DNA of 11,043 nucleotides, from assembly GCA_030430125.1 (NCBI GenBank), contig JAUIGA010000075.1:1-11043 (forward strand), written 5' to 3'. The position numbers and the translations under genes are program-made. Source of the stretch: Chloroflexia bacterium (lineage in GTDB: Bacteria; Chloroflexota; Chloroflexia; Thermomicrobiales; UBA6265). Position 1 is the stretch's first letter. Each line of letters begins with the position of its first letter. Shown in pieces: positions 1 through 5,162 of this stretch. A model generated the notes under the pieces. It was not told the DNA's origin. It saw nothing but the letters and a program-made list of their open reading frames with translations, and did not search any database.

Positions 1-780
1 GTCAGGGCGGGTGGTAAAGACCTCCAGCTCGTCACCTGTCTCCAGGCGAAATGCCAGGCGTGCACCTTCGCTGCGTCCGATCCAGTTGCGTTGCATCGTC
101 TTGACGCGCTCTGGCCAGTCCACATTGTCAAGTTCGTCGAGGAGCTCCTCCACATAATCAGTAATTCGGAAATACCATTGCTCCAGGTCCCGCTTGTACA
201 CTTCGGCGCCGCAGCGCTCGCAGACATTCCCGTCGATCACCTGCTCGTTCGCGAGTACCGTCTGGTCGTTCGGACACCACCACACCGAGCCAGCAGCGCG
301 ATAGGCCAGTCCGCGCTTCAGCATCTGCAGGAAGATCCATTGGTTCCAGTGGTAGAAATCCGGGTCGTTGCTGGCCAGTTGACGCGACCAGTCGATCATC
401 GCGCCCATCAGTTGAAACTGCCGAGTCATCTCCGGGATGTTCGTGTTGTTCCACGTCGAGGGGTGAATGTTGTTCTTGATCGCCGCATTCTCGGCGGGCA
501 GGCCGAACGCATCGAACCCCATCGGGAACAGGACGTTGTATCCCTGCATACGCTTCATGCGCGCGAAGATATCCGGCGCGACGAATGCATACCAGTGACC
601 GACATGCAGCGTCCCGGACGGATATGGGTACATCGTCAGGCTGTACCACTTCGGCCCAGGCGCGTCGTCGTCAACGGTGTAGATCGCGGCCTCCTGCCAA
701 CGCTCGCGCCATTTCGGCTCGATTTCGGCAGGGTTCCAACCGTATGCCCTCGGTGACGTCTTGCTGGTTGTCGTGGCCAT
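1..780 (-). CDS. leuS: Leucyl-tRNA synthetase, N-terminal part (3' end outside window)
   Basis: Class I aminoacyl-tRNA synthetase that charges tRNA-Leu with leucine in the cytoplasm. The 260 visible codons run from ATG at 780 to the window edge without a stop. The sequence shows the Rossmann-fold start with the HIGH motif as HVGH (residues 59-62) in the context YPYPSGTLHVGH, then the LeuRS block GFDAFGLPAEN. A zinc-ribbon-like set of cysteines follows at C169, C187 and C190. The connective/editing domain is just beginning (EVFTTRPD) at the edge. Translation signal: AGGAG at 789-793, eight bases before the ATG. The gene lies directly downstream of a T-box antiterminator/terminator, which fits the regulation of aminoacyl-tRNA synthetase genes by uncharged cognate tRNA. 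The KMSKS loop and anticodon-binding domain are outside the window. Identity is very secure; a ValRS or IleRS would not carry this GFDAFGLPAEN block. Confidence 0.97.
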   Translation of the reverse strand, partial: MATTTSKTSPRAYGWNPAEIEPKWRERWQEAAIYTVDDDAPGPKWYSLTMYPYPSGTLHVGHWYAFVAPDIFARMKRMQGYNVLFPMGFDAFGLPAENAAIKNNIHPSTWNNTNIPEMTRQFQLMGAMIDWSRQLASNDPDFYHWNQWIFLQMLKRGLAYRAAGSVWWCPNDQTVLANEQVIDGNVCERCGAEVYKRDLEQWYFRITDYVEELLDELDNVDWPERVKTMQRNWIGRSEGARLAFRLETGDELEVFTTRPD

Positions 781-823
781 GGCTCTTGCTCCTGATTGAC
801 GCTGCGAAATGTTCAAGAATGCC

Positions 824-887
824 AAAACGCCCTCCGTCCCATCGTTGGGACGAAAGGCGTTGTGCCATCCGCGGTACCACCCACCTT
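824..887 (-). terminator. T-box antiterminator core and leuS attenuator terminator
   Basis: The minus strand carries GGGTGGTACCGCGG at 882-869, a near-perfect copy of the T-box sequence whose bulge pairs with the tRNA acceptor end. A 14-bp hairpin follows: arm ACGCCTTTCGTCCC (860-847), loop AACGAT (846-841), arm GGGACGGAGGGCGT (840-827), with two G-U pairs, then three more U's (826-824). The CGTCCC in the first arm is the segment that pairs with the GGG of the T-box core in the antiterminated form, so the two structures exclude each other. The U-run is short. This switch lies 44 bases before the leuS start. Confidence 0.85.
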
Positions 888-923
888 GACTTCATCGGCG
901 GTCGTGGACGCGGATCCGTGCGG

Positions 924-996
924 TGGAGCCGAGGGGGCTCGAACCCCTGACCTCAACACTGCCAGTGTTGCGCTCTCCCAGCTGAGCTACGGCCCC
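924..996 (-). tRNA. tRNA-Ala (anticodon GGC)
   Basis: A complete 73-base cloverleaf on the minus strand: acceptor GGGGCCG/CGGCTCC, D stem GCTC/GAGC, anticodon stem CAACA/TGTTG around loop CTGGCAG, five-base variable loop, T stem AGGGG/CCCCT with loop TTCGAGC, discriminator A. The anticodon GGC reads alanine GCC/GCU codons, and acceptor pair 3-70 is G-U, the main identity element for alanyl-tRNA synthetase. The gene does not encode CCA; the bases after the discriminator are CCG, so the 3' end must be added. Loop bases 32 and 38 are C and G, which could pair; many tRNA-Ala have A32-U38. No separate promoter is evident in the bases just upstream; the gene lies inside the leuS T-box leader and is likely transcribed from the promoter at 1232-1261. 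Confidence 0.97.
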
Positions 997-1049
997 GGAA
1001 CCTCTGGTATCGACGCGTTCGGGCCGCTGTGAAAGCCCGCTCGTTGCCC

Positions 1050-1090
1050 TGTATCGGGAGCACCCGGGGAAAGCTATTCTGCGTTCACCT
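1050..1090 (-). promoter_or_regulatory. Conserved T-box linker element after Stem I
   Basis: After Stem I the minus strand reads GAACG, then AAUAG, then a short hairpin CGGG (1066-1063) with CCCG (1058-1055), followed by AUA and AGGG. In many T-box leaders a GAAC/AGUAG stretch followed by a CGG...CCGUUA hairpin occupies this place, between Stem I and the antiterminator. The match is partial (AAUAG for AGUAG, CCCGAUA for CCGUUA) and was judged from memory of the family, not from a covariance search. It supports the view that 1050-1179 is a T-box and not a chance Stem I look-alike. Confidence 0.55.
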
Positions 1091-1097
1091 TCCCGGC

Positions 1098-1179
1098 TCA
1101 CGGACGAGTTCCGCGCGATAGTTGATGCCTTCCACCGCCGGCATCTCTCTGGTTCGATTGCGCGTACTACTTCCGATCG
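1098..1179 (-). promoter_or_regulatory. T-box Stem I (specifier domain)
   Basis: Paired elements read on the minus strand, outside to inside: basal helix CGGA (1175-1172) with UCCG (1104-1101); specifier loop with AGUA (1168-1165) facing GAA (1111-1109), the loop-E arrangement of T-boxes; middle helix CGCGC (1164-1160) with GCGCG (1116-1112); the AGAGA stretch at 1150-1146; distal hairpin GAUGCC (1145-1140) with GGCAUC (1129-1124), closing the loop GGCGGUGGAA, like the conserved GGUG-type T-box distal loop. A GA at 1178-1177 facing UGA at 1100-1098 resembles the kink-turn at the base of Stem I. The specifier triplet lies in CUCG (1108-1105): CUC would be leucine, while one base later UCG would be serine. 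The helices are seen directly; the assignment rests on known T-box architecture. Confidence 0.8.
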
Positions 1180-1231
1180 TCGCCATATTCCGGCCATACC
1201 GACCGGACCGCCAAACATCGCGGCACGAGTG

Positions 1232-1261
1232 AGTATACCCACGTAGAATTCATGCTGTCAA
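1232..1261 (-). promoter_or_regulatory. Sigma70-type promoter for the T-box leader, tRNA-Ala and leuS
   Basis: On the minus strand a perfect -35 hexamer TTGACA (1261-1256) is followed after 18 bases by TATACT (1237-1232), one mismatch from TATAAT. Transcription would start near 1225, about 45 bases before Stem I. It is the best promoter in this region and the only clear one before the tRNA, Stem I and leuS. A perfect 12-base palindrome (1262-1273) touches the -35 box. Confidence 0.75.
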
Positions 1262-1273
1262 CGTGTCGACACG
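1262..1273. promoter_or_regulatory. 12-bp palindrome next to the -35 box (possible operator)
   Basis: CGTGTCGACACG is a perfect inverted repeat directly abutting the -35 hexamer of the leuS-leader promoter and 38 bases before the start of the divergent translin-family gene. Its position between two divergent transcription units would suit a regulator binding site. There is no match to a known operator that I can name, and a 12-base palindrome can arise by chance in GC-rich DNA. Confidence 0.25.
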
Positions 1274-1311
1274 CATGTTTCGCCGCCAGCGGCTAGCACA
1301 GGACCGCCACC

Positions 1312-1962
1312 GTGCACGAACTCGATCCCGGACCGCACATCGCCACCATCATCGACGAATTCGAGGCGATCAACGCCGCGCGCGAGACAGCGATCGCCCA
1401 TAGCCGGCATGCGATCCGGGCGTCGGCCAACGCCATCCGCGCCGCGCACAGGGGGGATTTCGACGCGGCGCAAGAGGGCGCAGCCAAGGCATCGGCAATC
1501 CTGCGGGAGATTCTGGACCACACCGCCGCCCACGCGGGTATCGCCAGCGCAGGGTATGTCCAGGACGCGATGAAGGAGGTTGCCGAAGCACATCTGAGCA
1601 TCGCTATCCTCGCGGACGCCACGCTCCCCTCGCCTGCAGAGTTGGAGGTGTCGGCCTCCGCCTGGCTCAACGGCCTTGCAGAAGCGGCGAGCGAGCTGCG
1701 CCGGGATGCCCTTGATGCACTTCGCCGCAACGATGTCCGGCGGGCGGAAGCGCTACTCCAGCACATGGATTCGATCTACAGCGCACTGGTCACCGTGGAT
1801 TTCCCTGACGCCATCACTGGCGGGATTCGCCGGACGACCGATCAGCTCCGCGCGGTGCTCGAACGCACGCGCGGCGATGTGACGTTCGCGCTTCGCCAGG
1901 ATCGCCTGGAACGGATGCTCGCCCGCACCGAATCCAGTCTCGGCGCAGAAGACCCGCGTTGA
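1312..1962 (+). CDS. Translin-family protein (predicted nucleic-acid-binding)
   Basis: A 216-residue, almost wholly helical protein that resembles the bacterial/archaeal translin family (COG2178-type), small homologues of eukaryotic translin/TRAX that bind RNA or single-stranded DNA. Visible family-like features are the N-terminal IIDEFEAINAARETAIAHSR helix and the long segment around IRASANAIRAAHRGDFDAA. A segment near ILDHTAAHAGIASAGYVQDA precedes an EVAEAHL stretch, which in this family lies near acidic residues that bind metal in TRAX-like members. The start is GTG at 1312, with a weak AGGA eight bases upstream; no better start precedes it. It is divergent from the leuS leader and convergent with otsB. 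The family assignment rests on pattern recognition; the substrate and cellular role are unknown. There is no signal peptide or membrane segment, so it is cytoplasmic. Confidence 0.75.
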   Translation: MHELDPGPHIATIIDEFEAINAARETAIAHSRHAIRASANAIRAAHRGDFDAAQEGAAKASAILREILDHTAAHAGIASAGYVQDAMKEVAEAHLSIAILADATLPSPAELEVSASAWLNGLAEAASELRRDALDALRRNDVRRAEALLQHMDSIYSALVTVDFPDAITGGIRRTTDQLRAVLERTRGDVTFALRQDRLERMLARTESSLGAEDPR

Positions 1963-1970
1963 TGAGCGCT

Positions 1971-2001
1971 TGCTCGGAGACACCCTGCCGCGGCGCGAGC
2001 A
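1971..2001. terminator. Weak hairpin between convergent translin-family gene and otsB
   Basis: TGCTCG (1971-1976) can pair with CGAGCA (1996-2001) across a 19-base GC-rich loop, in the 41-base gap between two convergent stop codons. There is no U-run on either side. It may slow or stop convergent transcription, but support is limited to position and pairing. Confidence 0.25.
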
Positions 2002-2003
2002 GG

Positions 2004-2834
2004 TCACCCTTCCAGGCGGTCCGCCAGGCCCTCCAGGAAATCCGCCACGCCAGCCACGCCGTCGAGCGCGACATCGGCCGTTTCAGCAACGCTGGGAGGG
2101 GTGTCGTGCCCCAGCACGCCCACGGCAAGAGTCTGCACAGCTCCAGACGATCGCAAATCCTTCAGCACCCGGAATCCATCGACATCCGTGACGTCATCTC
2201 CGCTGAACACCATCGCGGCCAGCCCGAACTCCTGCTGCAACTGGCGCATCGCGGTGCCCTTGCTCACCTCCGCTGTCGGTCGCAGCTCCACGATGAGCTT
2301 GCCGTCGGTCGCCCGAAGCCCATGTGCGCCAGCCACCCGCCGAGCCAGCGGCACCAGGACACTCGCAACCTGTTTCCGATTCGGCGCCATGCGGTAATGG
2401 ACGCTTGCCGACAGTCGCTTGTTCTCGAAGATAACGCCGTCAAGCAGGCCGTCGTGATCGAGGCGCTCGCGGATCGCTGCCAAAGCTATCTCGATGGCCG
2501 CTTCGGCGGCCTCGCCAGCCTCGTGAATCTCGTGCTCGCCGCGAACCAGCCATTCCAAACCGTGGTTCCCGACCACGACGAGATCCCGGAGATCGAGCCG
2601 CTTCTGGACATCCGCGATGGCCCGTCCGGTGACGATGCCGACGACATCGAGCAGGCGACTCATTCGATGCAGAGCCGCCTCAGCCCGATCGTCGATACGA
2701 GCACTCGCAGGGTCATCGACCAGCTCGCTGAGGACACCGTCGAAGTCGAACAGGAGCGCGGCCGGACGATTGCCCAGCACAGCCATCGACCGCGCCACCA
2801 CGGCGGCGGTTTCAGTGGTGTTCGGCGTGTTCAT
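2004..2834 (-). CDS. otsB: Trehalose-6-phosphate phosphatase (OtsB, HAD superfamily)
   Basis: Dephosphorylates trehalose-6-phosphate to trehalose, the last step of the OtsA-OtsB pathway for a compatible solute, in the cytoplasm. From ATG at 2834 the protein has 276 residues, a normal OtsB length. HAD motif I is DFDGV (30-34) with nucleophile D30 and acid D32. The motif II threonine lies in IVTGR (67-71), the motif III lysine is K192 in EVSKG, and motif IV is GDDVTD (212-217). NHGLEW (90-95) and ELRP (183-186) match OtsB blocks. I chose ATG 2834 because AGGG lies six bases before it; an in-frame TTG at 2840 is possible but sits against that AGGG. The preceding gene ends at 2843, eight bases upstream, so the two are probably one operon. 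No otsA synthase is in the window. Confidence 0.92.
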   Translation of the reverse strand: MNTPNTTETAAVVARSMAVLGNRPAALLFDFDGVLSELVDDPASARIDDRAEAALHRMSRLLDVVGIVTGRAIADVQKRLDLRDLVVVGNHGLEWLVRGEHEIHEAGEAAEAAIEIALAAIRERLDHDGLLDGVIFENKRLSASVHYRMAPNRKQVASVLVPLARRVAGAHGLRATDGKLIVELRPTAEVSKGTAMRQLQQEFGLAAMVFSGDDVTDVDGFRVLKDLRSSGAVQTLAVGVLGHDTPPSVAETADVALDGVAGVADFLEGLADRLEG

Positions 2835-2842
2835 CGGCAACC

Positions 2843-3478
2843 CTACCCTTCGAGATCATAGCGATAAATTGTACCGTCGGTGGCGTTGCACCAGACATCC
2901 TTGATCACGCCCCGCTCCTCAATGGCCACGTGGACATAGACCACGCCTCCAGGAGCCGTCGGCGGACCAAAGGGGTTCACATCGGTACTCCGCCGCACCG
3001 TGACACTGCTGGCAGCAGCGAGCGTGAGGTCGTCCGCGAACCCGGCTCGCTGCAACGATCGATGCACCGTCTGGAACGACAGGGCGCTTGCGTCGAGGTA
3101 GGGTACATCCTCCGGCGCCTCCTCGGCCGGTTCAACTGCCGACGTATCGGTCGCATAGTTTGCCTGCGCGGATTCCGAAAAGAACGTGCCCTCCCATTGC
3201 AATCCGGTCTTCAGCAACGGGCAGGACAATCGCAACTCCACCAGTCTGGCGTCTTCCTGCCAGCTTCGGGCTCGGGTCTCCAGCGACTGCAAGCCGGCGG
3301 CAAGGTGTTGATCCGCGGTGGCAAGGTCCCGGATGCGCAAGCGACCGTTCGCACAGGAGCCCGTGTCCGCTGTCACCGGTGCCGGCGTTGCCGTTTGAGC
3401 CGAGACCCCTGCCGGTACGACCAGGGCGGCCAGGATGAAGCATGCGAGCAGCATTCGTGCGATGCGTGGATAGTGCAT
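2843..3478 (-). CDS. Secreted protein of unknown function
   Basis: A 211-residue protein with a clear Sec signal peptide: basic MHYPRIAR, a hydrophobic core (about 9-22) and a likely cleavage after VSA (residue 27), leaving an exported protein starting QTATPAP. A segment with two cysteines follows (SCANGRL and LSCPLL), then a Glu/Pro-rich linker, then a C-terminal region with YVHVAIEERGVIKDVWCNA and GTIYRYD, which looks like a small beta-domain. I do not recognise the family. ATG 3478 was chosen because GGAG lies five bases upstream and the signal peptide begins there; a longer frame adds 24 residues without a better start. It is followed by otsB eight bases after its stop, so the two are probably co-transcribed, but this alone does not link the protein to trehalose. 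Confidence 0.75.
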   Translation of the reverse strand: MHYPRIARMLLACFILAALVVPAGVSAQTATPAPVTADTGSCANGRLRIRDLATADQHLAAGLQSLETRARSWQEDARLVELRLSCPLLKTGLQWEGTFFSESAQANYATDTSAVEPAEEAPEDVPYLDASALSFQTVHRSLQRAGFADDLTLAAASSVTVRRSTDVNPFGPPTAPGGVVYVHVAIEERGVIKDVWCNATDGTIYRYDLEG

Positions 3479-3545
3479 GGAGCTCCCGACGGTTCGAACT
3501 GCAACAACGGGAACTTCCGGACCAAAACCCGGCATCCGCCATTCG

Positions 3546-3573
3546 ATCATACACCGCCAGTCGTCTCACCCAA
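3546..3573 (-). promoter_or_regulatory. Candidate promoter for the secreted protein-otsB operon
   Basis: The minus strand has TATGAT (3551-3546) as -10 and TTGGGT (3573-3568) as -35, with 16 bases between. This puts the start about 60 bases before the ATG at 3478. The -10 is good and the -35 partial. Confidence 0.45.
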
Positions 3574-3596
3574 CGCGATCCGCCGACCAGGAGCGA

Positions 3597-3624
3597 TTTC
3601 CCGCGGTCAGGTGTCGGATATACT
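3597..3624 (+). promoter_or_regulatory. Candidate promoter for the cysteinyl ligase gene
   Basis: TATACT at 3619-3624 is a good -10; the matching -35 (TTTCCC, 3597-3602, 16-base spacer) is weak. It would give a leader of about 90 bases before the ATG at 3723. The same TATACT box occurs in the leuS-leader and rpsF promoters, which makes the -10 more credible. Confidence 0.45.
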
Positions 3625-3722
3625 GCGGGCATCGAGTCCGGTCATCGTGGCGCCGCCGTTCAGGGGCGCCTGAAGACCTTCCGTTTCCAGCCGGCTGGTA
3701 CGCCGGGAGGGCATTTCAATCC

Positions 3723-4925
3723 ATGCGAATCTACAACTCGCAGACGCGCTCGATCGATGACTTCGTCGTCGAAGACGGGCATGTCGGTATCTATGTCTGC
3801 GGTGTAACGCCGTACGACACGACACATATCGGCCATGCCTTCACCTTTCTCACGTTCGACATCCTCGTCCGGCTGCTTCGCCACGACGGGCACGACGTGA
3901 CCTATGTGCAGAATGTCACCGACATCGACGATGACATCCTCCGCAAGTCAAGAGAGCTGGGCCTCGCGTGGGACGAGCTCGGCCGGCGGGAAACAGAGAA
4001 GTACCTCGACGACATGAAGCGGCTCAATGCCGTCCCCTTCGACCACTACACCGCCGCGACACAGCACGTGCGGCAGATGGTCGGTATCGTCCAGCAGCTC
4101 GTGGACCAGGGGTATGCCTATGAGGTCAACGGCAGCGTCTATTTCGAGGTCGCCAAGGACAACGAGTTTGGGAAGCTGAGCCATCTCCGACGGGATGACA
4201 TGCTGCCGATTGCCAATGAGCGAGGCAACAATCCGGACGACCCAAACAAGCGCGCCCCGCTGGACTTCGTGCTTTGGCAGGCTGCGGCGCCCGGCGAGCC
4301 GACCTGGGACTCTCCCTGGGGCCCTGGCCGCCCTGGCTGGCACATCGAGTGCACGGCGATGGCAACTGAATACCTTGGCAAGACCATCGACATCCACGGA
4401 GGTGGGTACGACCTCATCTTCCCGCATCACGAATGCGAGATCGCGCAATCCGAAAATGCAACCGGTGTCGAGCCATTTGTCCGGCACTGGATGCACGTCG
4501 CGATGGTGAACTACGACGGCGAAAAGATGAGCAAATCGCTCGGAAACCTCGTGCTCGCCAGCGACCTGCTCAACACCTACCCCGCCGACGCGATTCGGTT
4601 GAACCTTTTTTCGCATCACTATCGCATGGTGTGGGAATTCCAGGACGACGAGATGGAGGAGTGGAGCCACAAGACCGCTCGGCTTCACGACGCCGTCCGT
4701 CGCCGATCGAACGAGCGAGATGCCGGGATCGACACGGAGTTCTTCCGCTCGGCGTTCTTCGATGACCTTCACAACGACCTGAATACGCCGGGGGCCATCG
4801 GCACGTTGATTGCGCTGGCGGACACAATCCACGCCGCGCCGGCCGACGCCGACGTTGCCCTCGCGCAAGCGACGCTTCGCGAGCTTGGCGATATCCTGGG
4901 TCTCACCTTCGAGCCCGCAGGCTGA
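3723..4925 (+). CDS. cysS: Cysteinyl-tRNA synthetase family ligase, short and MshC-like
   Basis: Class I ligase that activates cysteine with ATP; in this family the acceptor is tRNA-Cys (CysS) or the amino-sugar inositol of mycothiol synthesis (MshC). It has 400 residues. The HIGH motif is HIGH (35-38) in CGVTPYDTTHIGHA, KMSKS is at 268-272, and the cysteine-binding zinc ligands are visible: C26, C210 (WHIEC) and H235 with E239 (FPHHECE). A short helical DALR-like domain follows, and the protein ends at EPAG without the C-terminal anticodon-binding extension of typical 460-residue CysS. The TPYD after the first cysteine and the MVNYDGEKMSKSLGNLVLAS block resemble MshC more than the PTVYD and FFT-type blocks of CysS. 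ATG 3723 follows GGAGG (3706-3710) at a slightly long distance. It could be the genome's CysS or a paralogue; the symbol is provisional. Confidence 0.85.
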   Translation: MRIYNSQTRSIDDFVVEDGHVGIYVCGVTPYDTTHIGHAFTFLTFDILVRLLRHDGHDVTYVQNVTDIDDDILRKSRELGLAWDELGRRETEKYLDDMKRLNAVPFDHYTAATQHVRQMVGIVQQLVDQGYAYEVNGSVYFEVAKDNEFGKLSHLRRDDMLPIANERGNNPDDPNKRAPLDFVLWQAAAPGEPTWDSPWGPGRPGWHIECTAMATEYLGKTIDIHGGGYDLIFPHHECEIAQSENATGVEPFVRHWMHVAMVNYDGEKMSKSLGNLVLASDLLNTYPADAIRLNLFSHHYRMVWEFQDDEMEEWSHKTARLHDAVRRRSNERDAGIDTEFFRSAFFDDLHNDLNTPGAIGTLIALADTIHAAPADADVALAQATLRELGDILGLTFEPAG

Positions 4926-5015
4926 TCCTTCCGACCGTTCGCCCCAGGCGTGGGGTGTCGTGCGCGCGCTCACCAGGCCGCCGCGCAACCCTGCGCCGGG
5001 AACGCCCCACATGCA

Positions 5016-5042
5016 TTCGACGGCCAGGAATGCTGCTATACT
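5016..5042 (+). promoter_or_regulatory. Candidate promoter for the rpsF-ssb-rpsR operon
   Basis: TATACT (5037-5042) preceded after 15 bases by TTCGAC (5016-5021). The predicted start near 5049 gives a leader of about 114 bases before rpsF. The gene-free stretch 4926-5162 otherwise holds a small hairpin just after the ligase stop (CCCCA 4942-4946 with TGGGG 4951-4955, no U-run) and the leader hairpins described next. Confidence 0.5.
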
Positions 5043-5049
5043 TTCACCC

Positions 5050-5099
5050 GGCCCATGCGAAGTGGGCCATGTTTTTGTGCGCGGCGTTCACCATGCCGC
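5050..5099 (+). promoter_or_regulatory. rpsF leader hairpins (possible attenuator or autoregulatory site)
   Basis: Hairpin GGCCCA (5050-5055) with TGGGCC (5063-5068) begins at the predicted 5' end of the transcript and is followed by ATG and five U's (5072-5076), the layout of an intrinsic terminator. A second hairpin GCGGC (5081-5085) with GCCGC (5095-5099) encloses a nine-base loop containing CACC. Leaders of rpsF operons in many bacteria bind the S6-S18 complex for feedback control; I cannot confirm that this leader holds that motif. The pairing is seen; the control role is inferred. Confidence 0.35.
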
Positions 5100-5162
5100 A
5101 CCACCTTTCTCCTCTGGACCGCGAACAGCCGGCAGGGGAAACCCAAAGGAAGGAGCCAGAAC

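Larger units (their letters stand above)
824..1225 (-). promoter_or_regulatory. T-box riboswitch leader of leuS, interrupted by a tRNA-Ala gene
   Basis: A T-box leader senses uncharged tRNA: Stem I reads the anticodon and the antiterminator bulge pairs with the free acceptor end, allowing transcription into the synthetase gene. Both halves are visible on the minus strand, in the usual order and upstream of a synthetase gene. Stem I lies at about 1179-1098, a second conserved T-box region at about 1090-1050, the antiterminator core at 882-869 and the terminator at 860-824. A full tRNA-Ala gene (996-924) sits between the second and third elements. Only 41 bases separate the tRNA from the antiterminator core, too few for a Stem I, so the upstream Stem I is the only candidate sensor. 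From specifier (about 1106) to the core is about 224 bases; subtracting the 73-base tRNA leaves about 151, an ordinary spacing. The left boundary is the estimated transcription start. Confidence 0.82.

Noticed and set aside
91..756. Long open frame on the plus strand opposite leuS
   Set aside because: It is the antisense shadow of a clear LeuRS coding region; its product has no recognisable domain and it has no start signal.
924..996. tRNA as an integration site for a mobile element
   Set aside because: No integrase, no second copy of the tRNA 3' end and no foreign genes are seen nearby.
892..1242. Minus-strand frame of 116 codons over the tRNA and T-box leader
   Set aside because: It runs through a tRNA gene and structured leader RNA and has no coding features; the RNA explanation accounts for the sequence.
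1959..2861. 300-codon plus-strand frame across otsB
   Set aside because: otsB on the other strand has all HAD motifs; this frame is rich in His, Arg and Gln as expected of an antisense reading of GC-rich coding DNA.
3948..5012. 354-codon minus-strand frame opposite the cysteinyl ligase
   Set aside because: Antisense to a gene with intact catalytic motifs; no domain, no Shine-Dalgarno.
4950..5162. 71-codon N-terminal extension of rpsF
   Set aside because: It crosses the predicted promoter and leader hairpins, has no S6 similarity, and the strong AGGAAGGAG favours TTG 5163.
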